From DASSLY01 sp035689185 (lineage in GTDB: Bacteria > Actinomycetota > Actinomycetes > Actinomycetales > Dermatophilaceae), in NCBI GenBank assembly GCA_035689185.1, contig DASSLY010000128.1, positions 1-41,603 on the forward strand: 41,603 nt of DNA, written 5' to 3'. Under the pieces are notes generated by a model that was not told the origin of the DNA, made no database searches, and worked only from the letters and a program-made list of their open reading frames with translations. Shown here one piece after another: positions 7,647-15,006 of the stretch. Numbering within the stretch: position 1 is the first letter of the stretch; each line of letters starts with the position of its first letter. The translations under genes and the position numbers were made by a program.

Positions 7647-8267
7647 CTACCCGACGGCGCGCCAGAAGTCCCGTTCGTGTTCAACGCCGACCGCGAAGGT
7701 CTGCAGCATGTCCTGCACCGCGGCCGGGTCGGCGTCAGCCGCAGCGCGGTCAGAAATCGCTCGCGCCTGCGCCGTCGCGGCAGCGAAGGCCGGGTCGGCA
7801 TAGGTGGCCAGCCAGTCCGCATACGGATGGGCGGAGGAGAAGGCTCGGGCGTGGAGCCGCTCGCCGACGTCTTGGTAGACCCAGAAGCAGGGGAGGACCC
7901 CTGCCACCAGGCGCGGGTACTCTGCCGCGGACACGAGTTCCCACAGCCAGCCCAGGTATGTCGCGCACGTCGGCGACGCGGGTGCGGCGGCGTCGACGCC
8001 GTGCGACTCGTGCAACTGCGACTCCACCGTCACCGCCGTCGTCGCGCACGTCGCCCAGAAGGCGACCTCAGCCGGAACTGTCGCCAGGCTGGCGGCCGCG
8101 GCGAGGACGCGCGCGTAGTCGCGGAGATAGATCGCGTCCTGGGTGAGGTAGTCCAAGAACACCGCCGATGGCAGCGTGCCGGCCGCCAGCTGCCGCAGGA
8201 ACGGCAGGTGGTCGATCTCGGCTCGTACGGAGGAGGTGACGGCCCAAGCCTGCTCGCAGAAGGTCAT
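7647..8267 (-). CDS. tenA: TenA-family thiaminase II / aminopyrimidine aminohydrolase, 206 aa
   Basis: TenA hydrolyses the amino group of degraded thiamine pyrimidines so that HMP can be reused. The fold is all-helical, as expected. The catalytic Cys lies in VLPCFWVYQDVGERL and the C-terminal acid in GVEHERDFWRAV, both standard TenA positions; FLDYLTQDAIYLRDYARVL contains the conserved Asp/Tyr substrate contacts. ATG at 8265-8267 overlaps the thiD stop as ATGA, so it is coupled and last in the thi operon. The frame continues further upstream inside thiD, but that extension has no family similarity. Cytoplasmic salvage role. Confidence 0.93.
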   Translation of the reverse strand: MTFCEQAWAVTSSVRAEIDHLPFLRQLAAGTLPSAVFLDYLTQDAIYLRDYARVLAAAASLATVPAEVAFWATCATTAVTVESQLHESHGVDAAAPASPTCATYLGWLWELVSAAEYPRLVAGVLPCFWVYQDVGERLHARAFSSAHPYADWLATYADPAFAAATAQARAISDRAAADADPAAVQDMLQTFAVGVEHERDFWRAVG

Positions 8268-9067
8268 GGCCACCACGCGTGGAAGTGGTGCACCGGTCCA
8301 TTGCCGGAGCCCACGTGCAGCTCGTCGGAACGCCGGATCGCCTCGTGCAGCCAGCCGGTGGCGTCCCGCACCGTGCACTCCCACGAGTCCCGTTGTGGGC
8401 GGAGCGCAGCAAGCGCAGAGGACAGCGAACAGCCAGTCCCGTGAGTGCGGTTGGTCTGCACCCGGTCGTGCCACACGGTGAAGACCCCTTCAGCAGAAAC
8501 GAACTGGTCGACCATGGTGGGTCCAACCAGGTGACCGCCTTTGAGCAGCACGGCGTTCGCGCCAGCCGTCACCAGCTCGCGCCCCTGTGCCAACAACTCG
8601 TCAGGCGACGTCGCCCTCGCCACGTCGAGCAGCGCGGCCGTCTCCGGAACGTTCGGCGTGACCACCGATGCCAGCGGCAGCAGCCGGCGGACGGCCGCCA
8701 CCGCATCGTCGTCGAGCAGCCGGTCGCCGCTGGTCGCCACCATCACCGGGTCGAGCACCACCACGTCGAAGGGATGCTCGCGCAGGAACGCGCCGACGAG
8801 ATCGGCCATGTCCGCGGTGGCCAACATGCCAATTTTCACCGCGTCGATCGCCACGTCAGCGACCAGCGTCCGAAGTTGCAGGGACACGAACTGGGTCGGG
8901 ACGACATGGACGCCGGTGACCCCGCGCGTGCTCTGCGCGGTCAGGGCGGTCAGCACGCTGGTCCCGTAGGCGCCGAGCGCGGAGAAGGTCTTCAGATCGG
9001 CCTGGATGCCGGCGCCGCCGGAGGGGTCGCTGCCGGCGATGGTGAGCGCGACCGGTGGCCGGGTCAC
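8264..9067 (-). CDS. thiD: hydroxymethylpyrimidine/phosphomethylpyrimidine kinase ThiD, 267 aa
   Basis: ThiD phosphorylates HMP and HMP-phosphate to give HMP-PP for thiamine phosphate synthesis. It is a ribokinase-fold enzyme: N-terminal ALTIAGSDPSGGAGIQADLKTF is the substrate-binding signature, VVLDPVMVATSGDRLL and VVTPNVPE follow, and the anion-hole motif THGTGCSLSSALAA lies near residue 210. The GTG at 9065-9067 overlaps the thiE stop as GTGA and is preferred; an ATG 15 bases upstream is also in frame. It overlaps tenA by 4 bases. Expression follows the TPP riboswitch at 10494-10581. Confidence 0.96.
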   Translation of the reverse strand: MTRPPVALTIAGSDPSGGAGIQADLKTFSALGAYGTSVLTALTAQSTRGVTGVHVVPTQFVSLQLRTLVADVAIDAVKIGMLATADMADLVGAFLREHPFDVVVLDPVMVATSGDRLLDDDAVAAVRRLLPLASVVTPNVPETAALLDVARATSPDELLAQGRELVTAGANAVLLKGGHLVGPTMVDQFVSAEGVFTVWHDRVQTNRTHGTGCSLSSALAALRPQRDSWECTVRDATGWLHEAIRRSDELHVGSGNGPVHHFHAWWP

Positions 9068-9699
9068 GCGGCACGCTCCCATGCGGCCCGCAGCGCGGCG
9101 GTGGCGGCGGTCACGTCGGGCTGGCCGCAGATCGCGCTGACCACCGCACCACCTGCTGCCCCGGCAGAACGCAGCAGCGGCATACCGGCCGCGGTGACAC
9201 CGCCGATCGCGACCACCGGCCAGGGACTCCTGGCGACGATGCCGGCCAGCATGTCCAGCCCGCCAGGGTCGGCAGCATCCGGTTTGGTGCTCTGCGGCCA
9301 GACCGGCCCGGCGCCAAGGTAGTCGAGAGCCGCCAGCGGCCCGGCCGCCGCCACCTGCTCGACAGTCTGCACGGAGAGCCCGAGGTATGCCGCGTCGCCC
9401 AGCATGGCGCGAGCATCCGTGACGGGTAGGTCGGCCTGCCCGACGTGAGCACCGTCAGCGCCGATCTCGGCGACCAGGTGGACCCGGTCGTTCACGATGA
9501 GGGGCACCCCCTGGAGCACCTGCCGGATCGACCGGCCGAGGGCTACCAGCTCGGCGTCTGTCGCCAGCGGGTCGCGCAGCTGCACCAGCGTCACTCCGGC
9601 GGTCACAGCCGCGGACACGGTTGCGGTGACACCGAACTCGCCGCACAAGGCCGTGTCGGTCACGAGGTAGAGCCGGAGGTCCAACGGAGGGCGGGGCAT
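9064..9699 (-). CDS. thiE: thiamine-phosphate synthase ThiE, 211 aa
   Basis: ThiE joins HMP-PP and hydroxyethylthiazole phosphate to form thiamine phosphate. It is a TIM barrel: LYLVTD opens the first strand, VQLRDP holds the pyrophosphate-contact region, VNDRVHLVAEIGADGAHVGQ contains the conserved Asn-Asp, and GAGPVWPQSTKPDA is the G-P-V-x-P-T-x-x-K loop in a slightly divergent form (WPQSTK). VVAIGGV near the end binds phosphate. The ATG at 9697-9699 begins one base after the thiM stop, so the genes are coupled. Confidence 0.95.
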   Translation of the reverse strand: MPRPPLDLRLYLVTDTALCGEFGVTATVSAAVTAGVTLVQLRDPLATDAELVALGRSIRQVLQGVPLIVNDRVHLVAEIGADGAHVGQADLPVTDARAMLGDAAYLGLSVQTVEQVAAAGPLAALDYLGAGPVWPQSTKPDAADPGGLDMLAGIVARSPWPVVAIGGVTAAGMPLLRSAGAAGGAVVSAICGQPDVTAATAALRAAWERAA

Positions 9700-9700
9700 C

Positions 9701-10492
9701 TCAGCGCAGGCGCACGCCGGCCGCCAGCTCCGCCGGGGTGATCGTGGTGAGCCTGTCGAGCAGTGCCACCGCAAAGGAGCCGGTGCCTGCGCTGGCCGCC
9801 GCCGCCGGCTCGGCAGCCACGGTCAGGGTCGCGGTGGCGGCGGCCGCCGCGACCAGCCGGTCGTCGGTCACCGCCGAGAACGCGGCCATAAGGGCACCGA
9901 GAGCGCAGCCGACACCGGTGACTCGGGTGAGCCACGGGTGGCCGTTGGCGATCAGGACCGTCCGGCCGCCGTCGGTGAGGTGGTCCACCGGGCCGCTCAC
10001 CGCGACGACACACCCGTGCTGCTCGGCGAGCTTGACCGCTGCGTCGGCAGCGGCCTCGGTGGGGTCGGTCGATTCCACTCCCCTGCCGCCGGCGCCGCCG
10101 GTGAGAGCCAGGATCTCCGAGGCATTCCCGCGCACGACACTCGGGCCCACCTCGAGCAGCTCGTGCGCCAGCCGGGTGCGCCACGAGAGGGCGCCGGCCG
10201 CGACCGGGTCCAGCACCCACGGCCGGCCCGCCGACGTCGCCGCGGTGGCTGCGGCCGCCATCGCGACCGACGTATCGGCATACGGAGTGCCGAGGTTCAC
10301 CAGCACGCCGCCCGCCACGGCCGCGAACTCGGCAGCCTCGTGCTCGTTGTCCACCATCGCCGGCGCCGCGCCGACCGCGAGCAGCACGTTCGCGGTCCAT
10401 TGGGCGACGACGATGTTCGTCAGGCACTGCACGAGGGGGACACGCTGGCGGAGCTCGGCGAGCGCGCCGGCACAGTCCTGCGCAGTGACCAT
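9701..10492 (-). CDS. thiM: hydroxyethylthiazole kinase ThiM, 263 aa
   Basis: ThiM phosphorylates the thiazole alcohol, a salvage step supplying ThiE. Ribokinase-like fold. Key segments: PLVQCLTNIVVAQWTANVLLAVGAAPAM (substrate pocket with the TN motif), WVLDPVAAGALSWRT, VVRGNASEILAL (the R-G-N-x-x-E-I signature), and VTGVGCALGALMAAF near residue 195, with the catalytic Cys in G-V-G-C. The first gene after the TPP riboswitch; its ribosome site AAGGGA (10501-10506) is inside the conserved 3' part of the aptamer, so ligand binding should shut off translation. The GTG at 10570 lies in the riboswitch and is rejected as start. Confidence 0.96.
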   Translation of the reverse strand: MVTAQDCAGALAELRQRVPLVQCLTNIVVAQWTANVLLAVGAAPAMVDNEHEAAEFAAVAGGVLVNLGTPYADTSVAMAAAATAATSAGRPWVLDPVAAGALSWRTRLAHELLEVGPSVVRGNASEILALTGGAGGRGVESTDPTEAAADAAVKLAEQHGCVVAVSGPVDHLTDGGRTVLIANGHPWLTRVTGVGCALGALMAAFSAVTDDRLVAAAAATATLTVAAEPAAAASAGTGSFAVALLDRLTTITPAELAAGVRLR

Positions 10493-10493
10493 C

Positions 10494-10581
10494 GGTGACG
10501 TCCCTTCGCTAGCACGACCTAGATCAGGTTCGACGGGTGTTGTCTCAGCCGCCCGCGTGCGGACCGGCACCCCGCGTCACC
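10494..10581 (-). ncRNA. TPP riboswitch (THI element)
   Basis: On the minus strand the aptamer shows all landmarks: GGGGTGCC (from about 10573), GGCTGAGA (near 10550), ACACCCGTCGAACCTGATCT (10540-10521) and GCGAAGGGA (10509-10501). Stem P1 is a perfect pairing of GGTGACG (10581-10575) with CGTCACC (10500-10494). The latter ends one base before the thiM ATG, so the ribosome site is inside the folded aptamer and control is probably at translation initiation. Confidence 0.97.
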
Positions 10582-10585
10582 CCTG

Positions 10586-10591
10586 ACAGTA
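10586..10591 (-). promoter_or_regulatory. -10 box TACTGT of the thi operon
   Basis: On the minus strand TACTGT (TAnnnT) ends about 5 bases before the first P1 nucleotide, so transcription would begin at the 5' end of the riboswitch. No convincing -35 box is seen in the GC-only sequence upstream. Confidence 0.45.
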
Positions 10592-10617
10592 ACCCGGCCG
10601 GCTGAGCGCGCCGGACC

Positions 10618-10820
10618 CGGCCTGGAGGCCGCCCACAAGCCGCCCGGAAGCCGCGCCGAAGCGTTCCATAAGCCGCCAAGAGGCCGCGCGGACGCGTTCC
10701 ATAAGCCGCCAAGAGGCCGCCCGGAAGCCGCCCGGAAAGTCACCCAGAGGCGCGCGGAAGTCGCCCCGTGGGCCGCCGGGGGGCCCCGCGGACGCGTTCC
10801 CGAAGCCGCCCGGACGCGAC
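10618..10820 (-). repeat. degenerate tandem array, period 33 bp
   Basis: The two best units share GCGTTCCATAAGCCGCCAAG and continue AGGCCGC; they begin at 10661 and 10694. Decayed units sit in register at about 10628, 10727, 10760 and 10794 (GCGTTCCCGAAGCCGCC). The array fills the space between the stop of the monooxygenase gene (10849) and the thi promoter, both on the minus strand. It codes for nothing credible, and the frames that stay open do so because 33 is a multiple of three. Confidence 0.85.
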
Positions 10821-10848
10821 CCGGGGGCCGGTCGGCAGCGCTGCGGCG

Positions 10849-12348
10849 TCACCCGAGCCAAACGAACCAGAGGTCGTCGGTATGCAGCGTCGCAGTCCGC
10901 TGCTCGTAGCGGCGCACGGACCATGGCCAGATGGCCCGGTTGGCCCCGTCGCGGTCCAGGTACCAGCTGCTGCAGCCGGTCAGCCAAACCGACCTCGCGC
11001 TGCTGCGCCGTACGGCGGCGTTGAACCGCTCCTGCGCCGCCGGCCGCACCTGGACCGACACCGCGCCCCGCCGGTCGCGCTCGCTGATCGCGCTCACGAT
11101 GAACCTGGCCTGCGCCTCGGCCACGGGTAACACCGCGGTGTGCCCGAGGCCGCTGTTGGGTCCGAGCAGGGTGAACAGGTTGGGAAACCCGGCGACCATG
11201 ACCCCGTAGTAGGCGGTCGCCTCGTTGGCCCACTCCCGCCCCAGCACCCGCCCGCCCAGGCCGGTCACGTCGGCGAGCAGGTAGCTGCCTCCAGGGATGA
11301 AGCCGGTGGCCAGCACCAGCACGTCGAGGCCGGTGTGGCCGGACCCGGTGACCACGCCCGACCCGGTGACCCGCCGGATCGGCGCGGTGTCGAGCCTGAC
11401 GTGCGGGCGGCCGAAGACCGGAAGGTAGTCGCTGGAGCGCACCACCCGGCGGCAGCCGATCACGTCGGTCGGCGTAAGGGCGGCACGCAAGGACGGGTCG
11501 TGGACCTGGGAGCGCAGGTGGCCCAGCGCGCGCCGCCGCAGCAGGCCGAGCTGCCATGCCTGCCGGGTGAACGCGGGGGCGAGGGCCTCCGCGAGCCGGA
11601 GCGCGCGCCATCGCCGCCACCGCATCAGGGCGGGGAACCGCTCGAGCAGCCGTCGGTGCAGCGGCCCGAGCGGTGCGTTCCGTCGAGGCAGCACCCACGG
11701 CGCGGTCCGCTGGAACACCGTGAGCTCGGCCACCTCCTCGACGATGGCGGGGACCAGCTGCACCGCACTTGTGCCGGTGCCCACCACCCCGACCCGTCGG
11801 CCCCGCAGCGACACGGCGCGGTCCCAGGCGGCCGTGTGCAGCAGCGGGCCGCTGAAGTCGAGCAGCCCGGGGATGTCCGGGTTCGCCGGCACGTGCAGCG
11901 GTCCGAGCGCCAGGACCAGCGAGCGGCACCGCAGCTGGGAGCTTCGCCCGTCACCGGTGGCCACCGTCAGCTCCCACGTTGCGGACCGCTCGGCGAAGTT
12001 GGCGGCGAGCAGGATCGTGTCCAGCCGCAGGTGCGGCTCGACGTAGTACTTGGCCACGCAACGCTGCAAGTAGTCGTGCAGCGCCTGCCCGGGGGCGAAC
12101 GTCCGCGTCCAGCCGGGGTCGGGCTCGAAGGAGTAGGAGTACAGCTGGGACGGCGCGTCGCAGGACACCCCCGGGTAGGTGTTCTCCCGCCAGGTCCCGC
12201 CGACGCCGCTGGACTTCTCCAGCAGCACGAAGTCGTGTTGGCCCGCCCGCTTCAGCGCGATTGCCTGGCCGATTCCGGAGAAGCCGGCCCCGACGATGAC
12301 CACCTCGTAGTCCACCGCCGGGCGGCCCGACGACGGCAGGCGGGTCAT
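10849..12348 (-). CDS. FAD/NAD(P)H-dependent monooxygenase, Baeyer-Villiger type, 499 aa
   Basis: Class B flavoprotein monooxygenases insert oxygen next to a ketone or oxidise N/S centres using FAD and NADPH. The FAD Rossmann motif GAGFSG is at residues 20-25, GGTWRENTYPGVSCD at 50-64 is the usual BVMO segment, the fingerprint FSGPLLHTAAWD at 165-176 matches F-x-G-x-x-x-H-x-x-x-W-(P/D) exactly, and the NADPH Rossmann motif GTGTSA is at 190-195. LATGFIPGG near 350 is the second ATG-type motif. Cytosolic, no signal peptide. Its ATG overlaps the xthA stop (ATGA), so it is co-transcribed with a DNA-repair exonuclease, an odd partnership. Substrate unknown. Confidence 0.9.
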   Translation of the reverse strand: MTRLPSSGRPAVDYEVVIVGAGFSGIGQAIALKRAGQHDFVLLEKSSGVGGTWRENTYPGVSCDAPSQLYSYSFEPDPGWTRTFAPGQALHDYLQRCVAKYYVEPHLRLDTILLAANFAERSATWELTVATGDGRSSQLRCRSLVLALGPLHVPANPDIPGLLDFSGPLLHTAAWDRAVSLRGRRVGVVGTGTSAVQLVPAIVEEVAELTVFQRTAPWVLPRRNAPLGPLHRRLLERFPALMRWRRWRALRLAEALAPAFTRQAWQLGLLRRRALGHLRSQVHDPSLRAALTPTDVIGCRRVVRSSDYLPVFGRPHVRLDTAPIRRVTGSGVVTGSGHTGLDVLVLATGFIPGGSYLLADVTGLGGRVLGREWANEATAYYGVMVAGFPNLFTLLGPNSGLGHTAVLPVAEAQARFIVSAISERDRRGAVSVQVRPAAQERFNAAVRRSSARSVWLTGCSSWYLDRDGANRAIWPWSVRRYEQRTATLHTDDLWFVWLG

Positions 12349-13139
12349 GGGTCGCGCAGCTCCACGATCACGGGGGCGTGGTCGCTGGCGCCCTTGCCCT
12401 TGCGCTCCTCCCGGTCGATGACCGCGCCGGTGACCCGGGCGGCCAGCGCCGGTGAGGCCAGCACGAAGTCGATGCGCATCCCCTGCCGGCGGGGGAACCG
12501 CAGGTTCGTGTAGTCCCAGTAGGTGTACTCACCCGGTCCGGGGATGAACGGTCGCACCACGTCCTCGTAACCCGCGTCCAGGACTGCCTGGAACGCGGCT
12601 CGTTCCGGCGGCGAGGTGTGCGTCTTGTCGGCGTAGTACGCGACGCTCCATACGTCCTCGTCCCTCGGGGCGATGTTCCAGTCACCCATCAGCGCTACCT
12701 GGGCGTCCGGCTTCCTGGCCAGCGACTCCCCGGCCGCGGCCGCCAGATGGGCCAGCCAGTCCAGCTTGTAGGCCAGGTGCGGGTCGCCCGGCGCGCGCCC
12801 GTTCGGCACGTAGAGCGACCAGACCCGGAGGCCACCGCAGGTCACCTGCAGCGCCCTGGCCTCCGCCGCGAGCGGGTCCCCGTACGACGGCATCCCGTCG
12901 AAGCCGACCGCGACGTCGGCGATGCCGACGCGGCTCAGCACGGCCACGCCGTTCCACTGGCTGAAGCCGTGGTGGGCCACCTGGTAGCCCAGCGCCCCCA
13001 GGCGGTCGGTGGGGAACTGGTCCGGGCGGCACTTGGTCTCCTGGATCGCCAGCACGTCCAGGTCGCTGCGTTCGAGGAACCCGACCAGGCGGTCGGCCCG
13101 GGACCGGACCGAGTTCACGTTCCAGGTGGCCACCCGCAT
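12345..13139 (-). CDS. xthA: exodeoxyribonuclease III (AP endonuclease), 264 aa
   Basis: XthA cuts at abasic sites and removes 3' blocks during base-excision repair. It has the endonuclease/exonuclease/phosphatase fold with N7 in ATWNVNSVRSR, the metal-binding Glu34 in IQETKC, Y-V-P-N-G near 113, GDWNIAPRDEDV (catalytic Asp/Asn) near 150, a WDY-x-x-L-R recognition segment, RIDFVLAS, and the C-terminal SDHAPV catalytic Asp-His. ATG at 13137-13139 has no ribosome site but sits 6 bases after a TACAGT box, so the message is probably leaderless. First gene of a two-gene unit with the monooxygenase; divergent from pyrE. Confidence 0.95.
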   Translation of the reverse strand: MRVATWNVNSVRSRADRLVGFLERSDLDVLAIQETKCRPDQFPTDRLGALGYQVAHHGFSQWNGVAVLSRVGIADVAVGFDGMPSYGDPLAAEARALQVTCGGLRVWSLYVPNGRAPGDPHLAYKLDWLAHLAAAAGESLARKPDAQVALMGDWNIAPRDEDVWSVAYYADKTHTSPPERAAFQAVLDAGYEDVVRPFIPGPGEYTYWDYTNLRFPRRQGMRIDFVLASPALAARVTGAVIDREERKGKGASDHAPVIVELRDP

Positions 13140-13145
13140 CCACCC

Positions 13146-13151
13146 ACTGTA
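13146..13151 (-). promoter_or_regulatory. -10 box TACAGT, leaderless promoter of xthA
   Basis: TACAGT on the minus strand ends 6 bases before the xthA ATG. It is back-to-back with the pyrE promoter 32 bases away on the other strand. Confidence 0.5.
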
Positions 13152-13182
13152 GGAGGGGCACCGGCCCGGCCGGCCCGCTCGG

Positions 13183-13188
13183 TAGGCT
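13183..13188 (+). promoter_or_regulatory. -10 box TAGGCT, leaderless promoter of pyrE
   Basis: TAGGCT ends 8 bases before the GTG of pyrE, with no ribosome site between. The same hexamer at nearly the same distance precedes purD and purS. Confidence 0.5.
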
Positions 13189-13196
13189 CGGTCCCC

Positions 13197-13745
13197 GTGA
13201 CGAGGACCGCGCGGGACCGGCTGCTGGAGCTGATCAAGGCCAACGCCGTCGTGCACGGCAAGGTGATCCTGTCCTCCGGCCGCGAGCACGACTACTACGT
13301 GGACCTGCGCCGGATCACCCTGGACGGCGAGGCGGCGCCCCTCGTCGGTTCGGTCATGAGCGACCTGGTCGCCGACCTCGACTTCGCCGCCGTCGGCGGC
13401 CTCACCCTGGGCGCGGACCCGGTGGCGACCGCGATGCTGCACGCGGCAGCCGCTGGGGGACGGCGGCTGGACGCGTTCGTCGTGCGCAAGGAGGGCAAGG
13501 CGCACGGGTTGCAGCGCCGCGTCGAGGGACCCGCCATCGCCGGCCGGCGCGTGCTCGTGGTCGAGGACACCTCCACCACCGGCGCGTCCGCCCTCACCGC
13601 GGTTGCCGCAGCTCGTGACGAGGGGGCGGAGGTGGTCGCCGTGGCGGTGATCGCGGACCGGGCGACCGGGGCGCGGGAGCGGGTGGAGGCGGAGGGGCTG
13701 GCCTACCGGGCGGCATACGGCCTGGACGACCTAGGCCTGCGCTGA
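13197..13745 (+). CDS. pyrE: orotate phosphoribosyltransferase, 182 aa
   Basis: PyrE transfers ribose phosphate from PRPP to orotate to give OMP in pyrimidine synthesis. The type I PRTase motif VLVVEDTSTTGAS is at residues 119-131, the catalytic-loop segment VVRKEGKAHGLQRRVEG at 95-111 carries the key Lys/His residues, and the N-terminal hood SSGREHDYYVDLRRITLDG is typical. GTG at 13197 gives the expected length. The frame extends upstream through xthA antisense and is rejected. Its 3' end overlaps the convergent permease gene by 15 bases, so read-through of either gene would produce antisense RNA to the other. Confidence 0.95.
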   Translation: MTRTARDRLLELIKANAVVHGKVILSSGREHDYYVDLRRITLDGEAAPLVGSVMSDLVADLDFAAVGGLTLGADPVATAMLHAAAAGGRRLDAFVVRKEGKAHGLQRRVEGPAIAGRRVLVVEDTSTTGASALTAVAAARDEGAEVVAVAVIADRATGARERVEAEGLAYRAAYGLDDLGLR

Positions 13746-14843
13746 GGCGACGGCCTCCTGGTCGGTGACCGGCGCATCCGCCAGCTCGGGGAACGGGTCG
13801 CGTCCGGCCAGGTAGAGCGCGACCGTGTTCACCAGGGCCGCGACAGGGACGGCGAAGAAGGCGCCGACCACCCCGGCCAGCAGGGCGCCGACGGCCACCG
13901 TCAGCAGCACCGCGAGCGGGTGCAGCGAGACGGCATGTCCCATCAGGAACGGCTGCAGCACGTGGCCCTCGATCTGCAGGACCAGCACCACCACCCCCAG
14001 CATGAGCGCGGCGACGACGGGACCGTGGACCACCAGCGCGACCAGGGTGGCGAACGCGCCCACGACGATCGCGCCGACGAACGGGATGAGCGAACCGAAG
14101 AACGCCAGCACCGCGAGCGGCACGACGAACGGGACCCGCAGCACCGCCGCGCCCAGGGCGATGCCGGCCGCGTCCACCGCGGCCACGATCAGCTGGGTGC
14201 GGACGTATGCGGTGAGCGAGAGCCAGCCGCGCGCGGCCGCCGCGTGGGCTCGCTCGCGCGAGGTCTGCGGCAGCAGCCGCACGCACCAGCGCCAGATCGC
14301 CTCCCCCTGGGCGAGGAAGAAGAACGTGGCGAACAGGCAGATGAGCAGCCCGGCGAAGACGTGTCCGACCGTGGCGCTGACGCTGAGCGCGCCGGAGGCC
14401 AGCCGACTGGAGTTCGCGGACAGCTGCTCACGACCTTGCGCGATGAGTTCGGCGATCCGCTCCCCGGACAGTTGCAGCGGGCCGGTGGTCAGCCACTCCT
14501 GCACCTTGTCGATGCCCGCTGCCGTCTGGGCGCTGAGGCCGTCGAAGTCGGCGATGACCGTGGACCCGGCGGCGCCGAGCAGGCCGAGGACGACCACGAT
14601 GGCGCCGACCAGCGTGACCGCGGTGGCCGGGGTCCGGCCCAGCGGGCTGTGCCGCTGGACCCAGGTGGTCACCGGCCGCAGCAGACCGGTGAGCAGCACC
14701 GCGACCGCGACCGGCACGGCGATCACCGAGACGGCGGCCAGGCCGCGGATCGCGAGGTAGCCGGCGACCCCGATCACCACCAGCCGCCAGGACCAGTCCG
14801 CGGCGACCTGGATCCCCCGGGGCAGGGTGGTGGGTCGTGTCAT
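13731..14843 (-). CDS. AI-2E family transporter/permease, 370 aa
   Basis: An integral membrane protein with about eight hydrophobic segments and a long soluble loop in the middle, the layout of the AI-2E (YdiK/PerM-like) exporter family. The loop (about residues 95-170, DFDGLSAQTAAGIDKVQEWL...QLSANSSRLA) is followed by paired helices and the conserved FFGSLIPFVGAIVVG and EGHVLQPFLMGHAVSLHPLAVLL motifs, which are family signatures. Family members have been linked to autoinducer-2 export or Na+/H+ exchange; the cargo here is unknown. ATG at 14843 is chosen over one 9 bases upstream because CAGAAT lies 7 bases before it. The C-terminal tail is acidic and cytoplasmic. Confidence 0.87.
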   Translation of the reverse strand: MTRPTTLPRGIQVAADWSWRLVVIGVAGYLAIRGLAAVSVIAVPVAVAVLLTGLLRPVTTWVQRHSPLGRTPATAVTLVGAIVVVLGLLGAAGSTVIADFDGLSAQTAAGIDKVQEWLTTGPLQLSGERIAELIAQGREQLSANSSRLASGALSVSATVGHVFAGLLICLFATFFFLAQGEAIWRWCVRLLPQTSRERAHAAAARGWLSLTAYVRTQLIVAAVDAAGIALGAAVLRVPFVVPLAVLAFFGSLIPFVGAIVVGAFATLVALVVHGPVVAALMLGVVVLVLQIEGHVLQPFLMGHAVSLHPLAVLLTVAVGALLAGVVGAFFAVPVAALVNTVALYLAGRDPFPELADAPVTDQEAVASAQA

Positions 14844-14850
14844 GCGCCCC

Positions 14851-14856
14851 ATTCTG
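14851..14856 (-). promoter_or_regulatory. -10-like box CAGAAT of the permease gene
   Basis: CAGAAT keeps the important A at position 2 and T at position 6 and ends 7 bases before the ATG at 14843, the same leaderless spacing seen elsewhere. Confidence 0.35.
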
Positions 14857-14870
14857 GGGTCTGGGCGTGG

Positions 14871-14903
14871 CTGGGTCTTGGCCGGTCTTGGCCGGTCTTG
14901 GCC
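14871..14903 (+). repeat. 10-bp direct repeat GCCGGTCTTG, three units
   Basis: Three adjacent copies (the first reads CTGGGTCTTG) lie in the divergent gap between the permease and lemA genes, upstream of both promoters. This could be slippage or a protein-binding cluster. Confidence 0.75.
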
Positions 14904-14965
14904 AGGTCTGGGCTCAGGTCGGTCCGGCGCACGGAACGGCCGGCCGGTGCCACGCGTCGCAGGTC

Positions 14966-14971
14966 TAGGCT
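14966..14971 (+). promoter_or_regulatory. -10 box TAGGCT of the LemA gene
   Basis: TAGGCT lies 35 bases before the GTG of the LemA gene. Unlike the leaderless cases this leaves room for a short leader with a G-rich ribosome site (GGGGG near 14996). Confidence 0.4.
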
Positions 14972-15006
14972 GCGGCCGAACCTGACGTCTCCCCTGGGGG
15001 TGCACT

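Noticed and set aside
10577..11929. A 450-aa minus-strand open frame overlapping the monooxygenase gene
   Set aside because: It is an out-of-frame shadow of the monooxygenase plus the 33-bp array. The alternative frame has all the FAD and BVMO motifs.
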